Assembly: GCF_900086655.1 (NCBI RefSeq)
Contig: NZ_LT575476.1
Span: forward strand, 3,734,543 to 3,798,542
From: Paenibacillus tuaregi
GTDB taxonomy: Bacteria; Bacillota; Bacilli; Paenibacillales; Paenibacillaceae
Direction: 5' to 3'
Length of the DNA stretch: 64,000 nucleotides
Shown piece by piece: positions 7,067-15,784 of the stretch (positions are counted from its first letter, which is position 1; every line of letters begins with the position of its first letter). Under the pieces are notes generated by a model. That model was not told where the DNA came from. It was given only the letters and a program-made list of their open reading frames with translations, and ran no database searches. Made by a program: the position numbers and the translations under genes.

Positions 7067-8521
7067 CTATCTATTCTTCATCAACTGCTTCACCTTATCG
7101 ATATACTTTTCCCTGTCCGACAGGTTGGCGTAGGCTCTGGTCATAAGTGTGTCTTGATTGCCAAAGAAAAAGCGTTCATACTGCATCTGTCTTCCCCCGA
7201 AGGCACTGACACCCAGCTCCCAGGCCAGCCGGAATAAATTAACCTTGTCATATGCATCAATCCCGGCACCGCTCAGATAAGAATCAAGGTATTTCGATAC
7301 TGGGGAATTGAAATCCTGCTCCTTCGGCAGCATGATCAGATCACTTGATCCAAGCAGCTGGATTGTCTCTATAATTTTAGGGTAAATTTTCGGATAATAA
7401 GCGTTGGCCGCATAGAGCGGTTTGGGGCTTGGCAGCATAATCCCCCACTCATTCAGCTCACTTTGTTCTTCCGATGCTATGACGATAGATTTCAAAATTT
7501 CGAGTGTGATAAGGATTTCGGAAACCCTCTCAATGACAAAAAAATCCTCGCTTTTATCCAGGCAATCGGCCATATATTCCAGCACACCGATTAGAAACTC
7601 CGTCTTTGCAATATACCTGCACAAAATTTGATGGGAGACAAGGGTATGGAAATGACTTCTTTCAAACAGGTCAACAGCCATTTCCTCATCCCCATACAGA
7701 AACATCCTGTCGTGTGGAACCAACACATGATCGAGGATGACCAAGGTATCCATCTCCTCATAGCGGGAGCTAAGAGGATAGTCATAACCGGACGTACCCG
7801 CCAGCGTATTCTCCCTGCAGACGAATGTGATCCCCTTAAGATTGCTCGGAACCGCAAAAAAGAAGGCATAAGGGTTAACCGATTCGGACACAGCGATAGG
7901 CTGTGGGTACACAAGCATCTCTTCGGACGTGGCTCCCTGTGTATTCATCATAAAGGAACCGCTCACTACATAGCCGTCTCGGTTAATTTCATGAACCTTT
8001 GCCGCTGTGGACTGTTCTGGATTGTCGCTGATTACAGCAGACAGCATGCTTGCTTTGGATTGGATAAAACCATGAGACAAGGTGATGTCGTTCTCGCGGC
8101 AGTAGACGTAGTAATTTTTCAAGTTCTCAGCATGCTTGGGGTATTTGTCTTCCAATAGGCCAGCTGCGCTGGAAAAGGCTACAAGAGCCGTGTTCATATA
8201 ATCCGGGGAACGGCCAAGAAAGCCATGATGACTCTCTGCCCAAAGGGACATCATCTTCCGGCGTTTTTGCAGATCCTCTTTGGTCTTGGGTTGGAGAAAA
8301 GAAAGGCCTACCGGGTCTCCTGTTGCAGGAGATAAATAAGTCATCGTCGCCCTTAAGGATTCTTCTGACTGCATATCATACAGTGCTGCCTGAGACTCCA
8401 CCAGCCCGCGAAATGCAGGATGCTCCGAGATCAACCCCTGTACACGTTCTCCGCCGAGCCACACTTCCGGACTAAGTCCGTTTAAATTCTCGATGTAGCC
8501 TTTTCCAGTTTTAATAGGCAT
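7067..8521 (-). CDS. 4-hydroxyphenylacetate 3-monooxygenase family flavoenzyme (HpaB/PvcC/YoaI type)
   Basis: Predicted large component of a two-component FADH2-dependent aromatic hydroxylase. The 484-residue length, GRSPDYMNT motif near residue 100, acyl-CoA-dehydrogenase-like fold signs (TQGATSEEMLVYP; FFAVPSNLKG) and C-terminal FGGRQMQYERFFFGN place it in the HpaB family, closest in layout to the single-gene YoaI of B. subtilis. No flavin reductase partner lies nearby, so reduced FAD must come from elsewhere. The ATG has a GGGAGG site 8 nt upstream. Substrate is uncertain: family members act on phenols, on tyrosine-derived compounds and in pigment or antibiotic synthesis. It lies in the trmD-rplS island and diverges from the cupin gene. 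Confidence 0.85.
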   Translation of the reverse strand: MPIKTGKGYIENLNGLSPEVWLGGERVQGLISEHPAFRGLVESQAALYDMQSEESLRATMTYLSPATGDPVGLSFLQPKTKEDLQKRRKMMSLWAESHHGFLGRSPDYMNTALVAFSSAAGLLEDKYPKHAENLKNYYVYCRENDITLSHGFIQSKASMLSAVISDNPEQSTAAKVHEINRDGYVVSGSFMMNTQGATSEEMLVYPQPIAVSESVNPYAFFFAVPSNLKGITFVCRENTLAGTSGYDYPLSSRYEEMDTLVILDHVLVPHDRMFLYGDEEMAVDLFERSHFHTLVSHQILCRYIAKTEFLIGVLEYMADCLDKSEDFFVIERVSEILITLEILKSIVIASEEQSELNEWGIMLPSPKPLYAANAYYPKIYPKIIETIQLLGSSDLIMLPKEQDFNSPVSKYLDSYLSGAGIDAYDKVNLFRLAWELGVSAFGGRQMQYERFFFGNQDTLMTRAYANLSDREKYIDKVKQLMKNR

Positions 8522-8626
8522 ACATCCGCCTCCCCTCGGGAAATCACCGTTATCGGCTTTCTTTCGTCAAAGCTGTATAATAATATAGATGGATACCAGT
8601 AAATTTAGGAAAGAAGGAATAATGCA

Positions 8627-9091
8627 GTGACCAATAAACCACTTTCTCCACTAGTCGAAGCCCTGCAGCTGTCCCCCCATGAGGAAGGCGGATGGTACAA
8701 AGAGCTTTGGAAAGCTTCCTTTGAAATTCCCCAGGAAATACTCGGATCAGAGTACTCCGGTTCCCGTTATGCCGCCTCATCAATTTACTTCCTGCTTCAT
8801 GGGGATGAATTCTCTGAATGGCACACGGTTCTATCCGATGAAGTCTGGCTCTGGCATTCAGGAAGCCCGCTTGTGCTTACTTTGGGCGGTGACGGTGACC
8901 AGCCTTCAGATCCCCAAGAAATCATTCTCGGTCCTGATGTATTAAACGGCCAGAAGCCCCAGGCCGTGGTTCCAGCCAAAGTATGGCAGACCGCTAAACC
9001 GCTTGGAGATGAGCCTGTCTTCGTTTCCTGCGTGGTAGCCCCAGGATTTCATTATGACGATTTCAGGCTGATTGACAAAAGCGGCAAATAA
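8627..9091 (+). CDS. Cupin_5/DUF985 family protein
   Basis: A 154-residue beta-barrel cupin of the DUF985 (Cupin_5) family. Recognisable parts are LVEALQLSPHEEGGWYKE, SSIYFLLHGDEFSEWH, DEVWLWHSGSPL and the C-terminal CVVAPGFHYDDF. His residues of the cupin motifs are retained, suggesting a metal site. Function is unknown; relatives include predicted sugar epimerase-like proteins. The start is GTG at 8627, preceded by GAAGGAAT. It is the only plus-strand gene in the island, with TATAAT at 8576-8581 as a possible -10 without a good -35. Confidence 0.85.
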   Translation: MTNKPLSPLVEALQLSPHEEGGWYKELWKASFEIPQEILGSEYSGSRYAASSIYFLLHGDEFSEWHTVLSDEVWLWHSGSPLVLTLGGDGDQPSDPQEIILGPDVLNGQKPQAVVPAKVWQTAKPLGDEPVFVSCVVAPGFHYDDFRLIDKSGK

Positions 9092-9166
9092 AAGCCGGTT
9101 CAATCGCACAGATTCATTTTTAACAATATACAGAGATTGTCATGATGAGGTGTATGTCCGCATAAT

Positions 9167-9215
9167 AAAAGATCATTTTCCTGGCGGTCTGACCGTCAAG
9201 AAAATGATCTTTTTA
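9167..9215. terminator. Bidirectional terminator after the cupin gene
   Basis: AAAAGATCATTTTC and GAAAATGATCTTTT (14 bp, perfect) enclose an inner TGGCGGT/ACCGTCA stem. T-runs occur on both strands. It separates the plus-strand cupin from the minus-strand small ORFs. Confidence 0.9.
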
Positions 9216-9241
9216 ATTGGCTGAGAGCTGATTTGAAAGGC

Positions 9242-9310
9242 TTACTCGTTCGGAAGTGTGTCTATAATCCACTCTGTCTCGGTATGAATCGTATCTGGAA
9301 GTTCATACAT
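9242..9310 (-). CDS. 22-residue ORF, second of a small-protein pair
   Basis: The ORF encodes a 22-residue acidic peptide starting MYELPDTIHT and ending TLPNE. A very strong site (GGGGAGGAAT) lies 5-7 nt before the ATG, placed directly after the stop codon of the 44-residue ORF upstream. No family is recognised. The spacing and ribosome binding site are the main evidence for translation. It could be a regulatory or leader peptide, or a remnant. Confidence 0.45.
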   Translation of the reverse strand: MYELPDTIHTETEWIIDTLPNE

Positions 9311-9326
9311 TAAGGATTCCTCCCCA

Positions 9327-9461
9327 TTATTTTCGGCTGGCATAGTAGGCGAGCACGTCGTCTACGGTGCGCAGCGGCTCCGATTGATGATTCTCCGGTT
9401 CCTCTTGAGGCTCCATATACAACTCTATATTGGACAGCTCCTGCTGCATGTCTTGTGTCAT
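9327..9461 (-). CDS. 44-residue acidic ORF, first of a small-protein pair
   Basis: The product starts MTQDMQQELSNIELYMEP, is rich in Glu and Gln, and ends DDVLAYYASRK. A GTGAGGGAT site precedes the ATG by about 7 nt. The stop is followed directly by the ribosome binding site of the 22-residue ORF, so the two form a mini-operon. I do not recognise the family. It lies downstream of the trmD terminator and upstream of the island terminator. Confidence 0.5.
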   Translation of the reverse strand: MTQDMQQELSNIELYMEPQEEPENHQSEPLRTVDDVLAYYASRK

Positions 9462-9582
9462 AGCTTAATCCCTCACTTGTTATTTGCTATCTTGCTGCAC
9501 TATCTATTACCCTCTTTCCCCCCATATTGTAACAATCCATCTCCTTATTTTATTCAGAATCTTCAGAAACGATCCGGCTTAT

Positions 9583-9638
9583 GTACAAAAAAAACAGCCT
9601 CCATCAAGCTTCTTAAGCAAGCCTGGTGAAGACTGTTT
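9583..9638 (-). terminator. Terminator after trmD
   Basis: On the minus strand AAACAGTCTTCACCAGGCTT pairs with AAGCTTGATGGAGGCTGTTT around a short loop and is followed by eight T. It ends the smc-to-trmD transcription unit, which in related genomes would continue into rplS. Confidence 0.85.
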
Positions 9639-9640
9639 AA

Positions 9641-10411
9641 TTAGTTTTGAGGATTTTCCTCTAGCCTGATTTCCTCTAGCCACTGAAGATCTTTCTTACT
9701 GAGCTCAATCTTCTCCAGCAAATCCTGACGACGCTGCCAGGTACGTCTTAGGGCTTCCTTCCGCCGCCAGTCTGCCACGTTGGCATGATGACCGCTCAGC
9801 AAAATGTCGGGCACCTTATAGCCCCTGAACTCCGCTGGTCTGGTGTAATGCGGATATTCCAGCAGCCCAGTGCTGAAGGAGTCGGTAACCGCACTTGTCT
9901 CGTTCCCCAGCACGCCGGGCAGAAGTCTGGCCACACTGTCAATCACAACCATAGCGGGCAATTCCCCGCCGGTCAGCACGTAGTCTCCTACAGAGAGCTC
10001 ATCGGTAACCAAATGCTCCCGAATCCGCTCATCGTAGCCCTCATAGTGGCCGCAAATGAAGATCAGTCGATCCTCCTGAGCGAGTTCCTCGGCTTTCTTC
10101 TGGGTAAACTGCTCTCCCTGCGGGCACATCAGAATCACCCGTGCTGGACGCTTGGAAGCCTCTTCCGGCTCGGCATCTTCCTGGGACAACAGCTCTTCGA
10201 CCGCACGGAAGATCGGCTCGGGCTTCAGAACCATGCCGCCCCCTCCTCCATACGGCGTATCATCGACCGTGCCGTGTTTGCTCTCCGAGTACGCTCTGAA
10301 GTTCACCGCATTTAGAGCAATAATGCCTTTCTCCTGGGCTTTGCCAAGAATACTGGAATGAAACACCCCGTCAAACATCTCTGGGAATAGGGTGAGCACG
10401 TCCACGCGCAT
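9641..10411 (-). CDS. trmD: tRNA (guanine37-N1)-methyltransferase
   Basis: SPOUT-fold dimeric enzyme that methylates G37 next to the anticodon using S-adenosylmethionine, preventing +1 frameshifting. Family motifs are visible: [15 protein letters not shown] at the N-terminus, [17 protein letters not shown] near residue 50, [11 protein letters not shown] at 120-130 and [15 protein letters not shown] at 141-155, which forms the trefoil-knot cofactor site. The 256-residue length is standard. Its ATG lies one nucleotide after the rimM stop, so the two are coupled. Confidence 0.97.
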   Translation of the reverse strand: MRVDVLTLFPEMFDGVFHSSILGKAQEKGIIALNAVNFRAYSESKHGTVDDTPYGGGGGMVLKPEPIFRAVEELLSQEDAEPEEASKRPARVILMCPQGEQFTQKKAEELAQEDRLIFICGHYEGYDERIREHLVTDELSVGDYVLTGGELPAMVVIDSVARLLPGVLGNETSAVTDSFSTGLLEYPHYTRPAEFRGYKVPDILLSGHHANVADWRRKEALRRTWQRRQDLLEKIELSKKDLQWLEEIRLEENPQN

Positions 10412-10412
10412 G

Positions 10413-10931
10413 TTATAACAACCCTTCCATCAGATGAACCTTCACCAGCTTGTCCTTAACATTCACATCAAGAACAACATCGTCAATGACCGGAAGAAGA
10501 ATTTGTTTGCGGGCGGGAGTCTTAACAACCCACACGTCATTTGCACCTGGGCGCAGAATTTCATCAATTACCCCAAGCTCCTCACCTTCATCCGTCACAA
10601 CCCGGCAGCCGATAATTTCATGGAAATAGTACTCATTCTCCGGCAGCTCAATCGTCTGATCCTTCGTTACTTTCAAATCCCATCCCTTATACTGTTCCAC
10701 TTCATTGATATTCCCATATTCTTTGAATTTAACAATATAAGTCTGTTTATAGGGACGTGATTGATCAACGGTAACCTTGATCTTCCGCTGGTTCTCGGGA
10801 TTTACAAGAAGAAGCTCGCTTTTCGGGGCAAACCGCACCTCTGGAAAATCCGTGCTGAGCAGCACCTTCAGTTCGCCGCGGATTCCGTGTGTATTTACGA
10901 CCTTACCGATCGATAATAATGATTCGGACAT
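10413..10931 (-). CDS. rimM: 16S rRNA processing protein RimM
   Basis: Assembly factor for the 30S head that binds uS19. An N-terminal RimM beta-barrel (starts [20 protein letters not shown]) is followed by a PRC-barrel domain from about residue 100 ([12 protein letters not shown]...). At 172 residues the length is standard. AGGAGG lies 6 nt before the ATG. It follows khpA with a hairpin in the spacer and precedes trmD by 1 nt. Confidence 0.96.
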   Translation of the reverse strand: MSESLLSIGKVVNTHGIRGELKVLLSTDFPEVRFAPKSELLLVNPENQRKIKVTVDQSRPYKQTYIVKFKEYGNINEVEQYKGWDLKVTKDQTIELPENEYYFHEIIGCRVVTDEGEELGVIDEILRPGANDVWVVKTPARKQILLPVIDDVVLDVNVKDKLVKVHLMEGLL

Positions 10932-10996
10932 AATTTCCTCCTGATCTCGTCAATATAAAATGGGCTGGGCCGCTAACCGCTTATGGCTTCAGCATG

Positions 10997-11040
10997 TACG
11001 AAAAAGGGCTAGGAAATGCATCCTAACCCTCTTTCGTATA
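10997..11040. terminator. Hairpin between khpA and rimM, likely attenuator
   Basis: Near-perfect stem: ACGAAAGAGGGTTAGGA on the minus strand pairs with TCCTAGCCCTTTTTCGT around a TGCATT loop. The minus-strand tail lacks a T-run, so in the operon direction it may act as a partial terminator or processing site. The plus-strand side has ATTTTT. Confidence 0.6.
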
Positions 11041-11043
11041 TTT

Positions 11044-11274
11044 TTAAGACATAATGTCCACGGTAACCCGTTTATCTAGCTTCACTGCTGCTGATGTGAC
11101 GACCGTGCGAAGCGCCTTGGCGATCCGCCCCTGCTTGCCAATGACCTTCCCTACATCATCAGGATGCACGGACAGTTCAAAAACAACCAGATGCTCTTTC
11201 TCCACGACGTTCACACGCACATCTTCCGGATGATCAACTAAAGCCTTCGCAATAACGCTGACTAATTGCTCCAT
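11044..11274 (-). CDS. khpA: KH-domain RNA-binding protein KhpA
   Basis: A 76-residue single KH domain protein (YlqC/KhpA family). The GKQGRIAKALR segment near residue 43 is the RNA-binding GXXG loop. In other Bacillota KhpA pairs with KhpB/Jag and influences cell elongation and division. It sits between rpsP and rimM as in B. subtilis. A GGAGGG site precedes the ATG. Confidence 0.95.
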   Translation of the reverse strand: MEQLVSVIAKALVDHPEDVRVNVVEKEHLVVFELSVHPDDVGKVIGKQGRIAKALRTVVTSAAVKLDKRVTVDIMS

Positions 11275-11296
11275 AAGAGACCCTCCGAATCAGCAA

Positions 11297-11569
11297 TTAT
11301 TTCTGGTTCTTAAGTTCATGGAACTTTTTGAGGACACCAGCTTTGCTAAGCAAGTTACGGACAGTGTCAGATGCTTGAGCACCATCTTGAAGCCATTGCA
11401 ATGCTTTTTCTTCATTGATATTTACAACTGCCGGTTCAGCGACAGGGTTGTAGTAACCAATTTCCTCGATAAAGCGACCGTCACGCGGGGAACGGGAGTT
11501 CGAAACCACGATACGGTAGAATGGAGCTTTATGAGCACCAATACGTTTCAAACGGATACGAGTTGCCAA
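11297..11569 (-). CDS. rpsP: Ribosomal protein bS16
   Basis: Small-subunit protein needed for 30S assembly. The N-terminal [21 protein letters not shown] is the family signature; 90 residues is standard. The start is TTG at 11569 with AGGAGGTGAATTT upstream. It is followed by khpA and preceded by ffh. Confidence 0.97.
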   Translation of the reverse strand: MATRIRLKRIGAHKAPFYRIVVSNSRSPRDGRFIEEIGYYNPVAEPAVVNINEEKALQWLQDGAQASDTVRNLLSKAGVLKKFHELKNQK

Positions 11570-11611
11570 CGAAATTCACCTCCTTAAATAGGATAAAATA
11601 TATATCAAGGC

Positions 11612-12997
11612 TTACCGGAACGGGAACTTCATTCCTCCGCCTTTCAAACCTTTCAGACCCTTCATCGCCTTGGCCATCTTGCCAGCCTTCGGCCCGCCCA
11701 TCATATCCGAGAACTGCTTCATCATGCGGCGCATTTCATCGAACTGCTTGATCAGACGGTTCACGTCAGCGAGTGTGGTACCACTGCCAAGCGCGATGCG
11801 CTTGCGGCGGTTATGGTTGATCATATCAGGATTCTGCTTCTCTTCCTTGGTCATCGACCGGACGATGGCTTCGACGCGCCCCATCTGCTTCTCATCGACT
11901 TTGACGTCCTTGAGCTGCTTCACCTTGCCCATGCCAGGAATCATATCCATGATCTGATCGATTGGACCCAGCTTCTTGACCTGATCCATCTGCTCAAGGA
12001 AATCGTCGAACGTAAATTCGGCGTTGCGCATCTTGCGCTCCATTTCTTTCGCCTTCTCAGCATCAATATTGGATTGAGCCTTCTCAATCAGGGAGAGCAT
12101 ATCTCCCATCCCAAGAATCCGGGAGGCCATGCGCTCTGGGTGGAATGGCTCCAGCGCGTCAATCTTCTCACCCAGGGCTGCGAATTTAATCGGACAGCCT
12201 GTTACAGCTTTAACCGATAGCGCTGCACCCCCGCGGGTATCTCCATCAAGCTTGGTGAGAACGACACCCGTAAGCTCGAGCTGGCTGTGGAAGCTCTCGG
12301 CGACGTTGACAGCGTCCTGACCAGTCATGGCATCCACCACTAGCAGAACTTCGTCCGGCTTGGTTACTTCGTGAATCTGGCGAAGCTCTTCCATCAGCTG
12401 CTCATCTACATGCAGACGACCCGCTGTATCGACAATCAGATAGTCATTACCGTTGTCCTTGGCGTGCTGAAGGGCCTGGCGTGCGATCTCTACAGGACTG
12501 ATGCCTTCACCAAGCGCAAATACAGGAACTTGAATCTGTTCACCCAGCACTTGAAGCTGCTTGATCGCCGCAGGACGGTAAATATCCCCTGCAACAAGCA
12601 ATGGGCGGTGGTTCTGCTTCAGAAGAAGCTTGGCCAGCTTAGCGGACGTAGTGGTCTTACCTGCCCCCTGCAGACCCGCCATCATAATGACGGTTGGCGG
12701 TTTGTTGCTTCTGGCCAGCTTCGCCTGGCTTCCCCCCATCAGCTCGGTCAGTTCCTTGTTTACGATGTCGATGATGACCATCCCTGGTGTAAAGCTATCC
12801 ATCACTTCACTGCCGATGGCCTTCTCCTTCACCTTGGCGATAAATTCTTTAACCACTTTAAAGTTAACATCGGCTTCAAGCAGCGCGAGACGAACCTCCC
12901 GCATCGCTTCGTTCACATCATCTTCCGATACCTTGCCTTTGCCGCGAAGCTTGCTAAACACGCTTTGCAGCCGACTGGTCAATCCTTCAAACGCCAT
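11612..12997 (-). CDS. ffh: Signal recognition particle protein Ffh
   Basis: SRP54 GTPase that binds signal sequences and 4.5S/6S-type scRNA and delivers nascent membrane proteins to FtsY. The N domain (1-90) is followed by the G domain with P-loop GLQGAGKTTTSAK (108-120), DTAGR and TKLDGDTRGG. The M domain is Met-rich (after about 310), with the RNA-binding RKRIALGSGT motif near 395. The C-terminus is Gly/Lys/Met-rich. The 461-residue length is normal. It is preceded by ylxM with 32 nt spacing, and GGAGGTGACT precedes the ATG. Confidence 0.98.
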   Translation of the reverse strand: MAFEGLTSRLQSVFSKLRGKGKVSEDDVNEAMREVRLALLEADVNFKVVKEFIAKVKEKAIGSEVMDSFTPGMVIIDIVNKELTELMGGSQAKLARSNKPPTVIMMAGLQGAGKTTTSAKLAKLLLKQNHRPLLVAGDIYRPAAIKQLQVLGEQIQVPVFALGEGISPVEIARQALQHAKDNGNDYLIVDTAGRLHVDEQLMEELRQIHEVTKPDEVLLVVDAMTGQDAVNVAESFHSQLELTGVVLTKLDGDTRGGAALSVKAVTGCPIKFAALGEKIDALEPFHPERMASRILGMGDMLSLIEKAQSNIDAEKAKEMERKMRNAEFTFDDFLEQMDQVKKLGPIDQIMDMIPGMGKVKQLKDVKVDEKQMGRVEAIVRSMTKEEKQNPDMINHNRRKRIALGSGTTLADVNRLIKQFDEMRRMMKQFSDMMGGPKAGKMAKAMKGLKGLKGGGMKFPFR

Positions 12998-13029
12998 AGT
13001 CAGTCACCTCCAATTGAAATTTTATCTCA

Positions 13030-13383
13030 TTACCACTCTTGCAATCTCCGAACCAGATCAAGAGCGGTCTCTTTATGTACATCCGTAAAATTGTCTTCTT
13101 CAAGCAGACGGCGAAGATTCTCAAGCTCTCCGGCACGCTTCATCTGCTTGCCCAGCAATCCCAGCTTGTCCTCATAAACTTCCAGCATCTGCTCAGCCCG
13201 CTTAATATGCTCATAAACGGCCTGGCGGCTTATATCGAACTCAGATGCAATCTCGCCCAGCGAGAAATCATCATGGAAATAATATTTCAAGAAAGTCTGC
13301 TGCTTCTCTGTGAGCAGCGGTTCATAGAAATCGAATAAGAGATTCACCCGATTTGTCTTCTCAAGCCTATTCTCCTGACTCAC
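13030..13383 (-). CDS. ylxM: Helix-turn-helix protein YlxM (SRP-associated)
   Basis: Sigma-70 region-4-like helix-turn-helix protein found next to ffh and reported in streptococci to modulate the SRP pathway. The HTH reads [27 protein letters not shown] at 13383 with GGAGGGGAG 9 nt upstream gives 117 residues beginning [10 protein letters not shown], matching B. subtilis YlxM (about 110 residues). An upstream in-frame Met at 13431 would add 16 unconserved residues. It is translated just before ffh. Confidence 0.93.
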   Translation of the reverse strand: MSQENRLEKTNRVNLLFDFYEPLLTEKQQTFLKYYFHDDFSLGEIASEFDISRQAVYEHIKRAEQMLEVYEDKLGLLGKQMKRAGELENLRRLLEEDNFTDVHKETALDLVRRLQEW

Positions 13384-13446
13384 CAGCGGGCACTCCCCTC
13401 CGTCAAGGAAAAACACTTTACAGCTCATCAACGAACCTAATCATAA

Positions 13447-13490
13447 CGAAAACAAAAGAAGATGTCAAGCTATTTCCCTTAACATCTTCT
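13447..13490 (-). terminator. Terminator after the hemolysin III gene
   Basis: AGAAGATGT/ACATCTTCT arms (13457-13465 and 13482-13490) flank a 16-nt loop. On the minus strand TTTTGTTTTCG follows. It would partly separate hlyIII from ylxM-ffh. Confidence 0.7.
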
Positions 13491-13521
13491 TCACTAAAGC
13501 TTCACATCCACTTTGCCGGTC

Positions 13522-14169
13522 CTAATGTACCGGAAGCAGATAGAGAAAAATTGCAAAAAAATGAAGCACGCTTCCCGCGAGTACGAACAAATGCCAGATG
13601 GCATGGTGATACGGAAATGCCCTCCACACATAAAAAATAGTTCCCAGCGTGTACATGAGACCACCGATCACAAGCAATTCCATGCCGGCAGCTGGTACCG
13701 CCGCCGTCAGAGGCTGCCAGGCGATGACAATTAACCAGCCCATTAGGAGGTAAAAAAGGGTGGAGAGGAACAAAAACCTTTTGACGAAATAGGCTTTGAA
13801 TACCACCCCAAGCAAAGCAATCCCCCATACAACCCCAAAGAGACTCCAGCCCAGCGTCCCCCGGATCGCCACCAGCAGAAACGGCGTATAGGTTCCCGCG
13901 ATGTAAAGATAGATGGAGGAATGGTCAAAAAACTCAAACAGATCCTTCAGCTTGCCTTCCTTAAAGCTGTGTACAAGCGTCGAGCTGCAATAAAGCATCA
14001 GCATGCTGATGCCATAGACGGTAAAGCTGACCACGTGCCATACCGTTCCCTTTGTGCTGGAAAACACAATTAAGAGCACGAGCGCCGCCGCGCTGAGCAG
14101 CGCACCGATGCCATGGGTAACCGCATTGGCGATTTCTTCTCTTCGCGGGTAAGTATGGGTGTTAGCCAT
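13522..14169 (-). CDS. Hemolysin III / PAQR family membrane protein (YqfA-like)
   Basis: Seven-helix membrane protein of the HlyIII/adiponectin-receptor superfamily. The zinc-site His signatures are present: NAVTHGIG near residue 18, FFDHSSIYLYIAGTYTP near 80-95 and YHHAIWHLFVLAGSVLHF near the C-terminus. The start is the ATG at 14169, 7 nt after AAGGAGG; the Met two codons earlier is too close to that site. It is inserted between ftsY and ylxM-ffh, which are adjacent in many Bacillota. The physiological role is unclear; haemolysis was seen only on overexpression in relatives. Confidence 0.92.
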   Translation of the reverse strand: MANTHTYPRREEIANAVTHGIGALLSAAALVLLIVFSSTKGTVWHVVSFTVYGISMLMLYCSSTLVHSFKEGKLKDLFEFFDHSSIYLYIAGTYTPFLLVAIRGTLGWSLFGVVWGIALLGVVFKAYFVKRFLFLSTLFYLLMGWLIVIAWQPLTAAVPAAGMELLVIGGLMYTLGTIFYVWRAFPYHHAIWHLFVLAGSVLHFFAIFLYLLPVH

Positions 14170-14184
14170 GTTCATCCCTCCTTT

Positions 14185-15186
14185 TTAGGACTGGGCTTCC
14201 GACTCGTCTGCTTCCTCTTTCAGGATGCCTGAAAATAATCCGTGCACAAACTGCTCGGAATCAAATTTCTGAAGATCTTCCATCTTCTCTCCGAGTCCAA
14301 CCAGTTTGACAGGAAGACTGAGCTCCTGGCGGATCGCCACGACAATCCCACCCTTAGCTGTACCGTCAAGCTTGGTCAGCACCAGGCCTGTAACCCCGCT
14401 TTTCTCACCAAACAGTTTCGCTTGACTGAGCGCGTTCTGGCCCGTGGTGGCGTCAAGCACCATCAGCACCTCGTGCGGCGCATCTGGAATTTCACGCTGG
14501 ATCACACGGTAGATTTTATTGAGCTCTTCCATCAGGTTGGACTTGTTCTGAAGGCGCCCCGCCGTATCGCAGAGCAGGATATCTGCACCGCGCTGCTTGG
14601 CGGCCTGCACAGCATCATACATGACGGCCGCCGGGTCTGAACCAGCCTGCTGCTTGATCACCTCAACACCAACCCGCTGTCCCCAGACCTCCAGCTGCTC
14701 GATGGCACCGGCACGGAATGTGTCTCCTGCCGCCATCAGCACCTTCTTGCCTTCCTGCTTGTAGTGGTGAGCAAGCTTGCCGATCGTTGTGGTTTTGCCT
14801 ACACCGTTTACGCCTACAAACAGAATGACCGTTATCCCATCCGGATTCATCCGAATGCTGTTGTCCTCATCCCCGCGGAGAAGCTCCTGGATCTTCTCGG
14901 ACAGCACGGGCTGAAGCTCAGCCGCGTCTTCGATCTTGCGTTTCTTCACTTCCACGCGCAGATCATCAATCAGTTGGAGAACCGTATTAACCCCCACGTC
15001 GGCTCCAATCAAAATCTCTTCCAGCTCTTCGAAAAATTCCTCATCAATCTTCTTGCGCCGGGTTACAAGCTCGGCAACCTTCTCCACGAAGCCCTTCCGG
15101 CTTTTCTCCAAACCTTCTTTAAACTGTTTGGTGACCGATTCGGTTTTTGCTGCAATGCTCTCTTTAAGCTTCTTAAAAAAACTCAC
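14185..15186 (-). CDS. ftsY: Signal recognition particle receptor FtsY
   Basis: SRP receptor GTPase. A Lys-rich amphipathic N-terminus (MSFFKKLKESIAAK) likely contacts the membrane. The N domain is followed by the G domain: GVNGVGKTTTIGKLA at 125-139, DTAGR, TKLDGTAKGG and the C-terminal VGLGEKMEDLQKFD. At 333 residues it lacks the long acidic A domain of E. coli, as usual for Bacillota. The start is GTG at 15186 with AAAGGAG about 10 nt upstream. An 834-nt spacer with repeats separates it from smc. Confidence 0.97.
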   Translation of the reverse strand: MSFFKKLKESIAAKTESVTKQFKEGLEKSRKGFVEKVAELVTRRKKIDEEFFEELEEILIGADVGVNTVLQLIDDLRVEVKKRKIEDAAELQPVLSEKIQELLRGDEDNSIRMNPDGITVILFVGVNGVGKTTTIGKLAHHYKQEGKKVLMAAGDTFRAGAIEQLEVWGQRVGVEVIKQQAGSDPAAVMYDAVQAAKQRGADILLCDTAGRLQNKSNLMEELNKIYRVIQREIPDAPHEVLMVLDATTGQNALSQAKLFGEKSGVTGLVLTKLDGTAKGGIVVAIRQELSLPVKLVGLGEKMEDLQKFDSEQFVHGLFSGILKEEADESEAQS

Positions 15187-15214
15187 AGATGGAATTCTCC
15201 TTTAAAGTAGTGTT

Positions 15215-15470
15215 TACCCTCCCAAACCCTCCCTAACAGGGAGGGCCCCGAGGGCTTGCCCTCTGGACACCCGAAAGTTTGGTGGTGTGATTATCAGTTG
15301 GTACTCCTGGGCAACTTTGTGCGTTCCTCGCTTGGCTGCTACCCTCCCAAACCCTCCCTACTAGGGAGGGCCCCAGAGGGCTTGCCCTCTGGACACCCGA
15401 AAGGTTGGGGGTATGATTAGCGGTTGGTGCTCCCGGACGACTGTGTGCATTTCCTCGCTTGTCGTCCCTT
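15215..15470. repeat. Two 125-bp direct repeats with internal palindromes
   Basis: Unit 1 spans 15215-15339 and unit 2 begins at 15340. They align along the whole length with scattered differences. Each contains AAACCCTCCCTA-GGGAGGG and GAGGGCTTGCCCTC palindromes and a conserved GGACACCCGAAAG. No ORF is evident. They resemble dispersed REP-like intergenic elements duplicated in tandem. Confidence 0.85.
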
Positions 15471-15670
15471 CGGGACCCGCTTCACTTTAGGCACTCCTGC
15501 TTGGAGCCATCAATGAGGCAGAGTGCATGCCCCCGCTGTCCGTGCAGGATGCGTTCTACGATGGGCGCTTTCTTGTGTATTTGAGTAACTATGTTCCAAT
15601 GCCCTCTGTCCCTAACACATCTCATGACAATATGGATGACTATCTCTACAGTATGGGCTTTAGTTCTGCA

Positions 15671-15703
15671 AACTTTAACAAACACAAAATGTTTGTTAAA
15701 GTT
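15671..15703. repeat. Perfect 13-bp hairpin in ftsY-smc spacer
   Basis: AACTTTAACAAAC and GTTTGTTAAAGTT flank ACAAAAT. There is no T-run after either arm. It is followed 11 nt later by a second hairpin, so the two may form one structured RNA or a folded DNA site. Confidence 0.75.
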
Positions 15704-15714
15704 GCTCTGCAGAT

Positions 15715-15746
15715 AAGAGCGGTTACCCGGAGGAACCGCTCTTTCT
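15715..15746. terminator. Possible terminator in ftsY-smc spacer
   Basis: AAGAGCGGTT/AACCGCTCTT forms a 10-bp stem with a 9-nt loop. The plus strand continues TCTCTAC, a weak tail. No gene that it would clearly serve lies on either side. Confidence 0.4.
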
Positions 15747-15784
15747 CTACTACTCCCCACCTTTAATTGAAGGATGGGGAGGAC

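Noticed and set aside
12371..13177. 268-codon plus-strand open frame over ffh and ylxM
   Set aside because: It is antisense to two conserved genes, spans their intergenic gap and has no motif or ribosome binding site.
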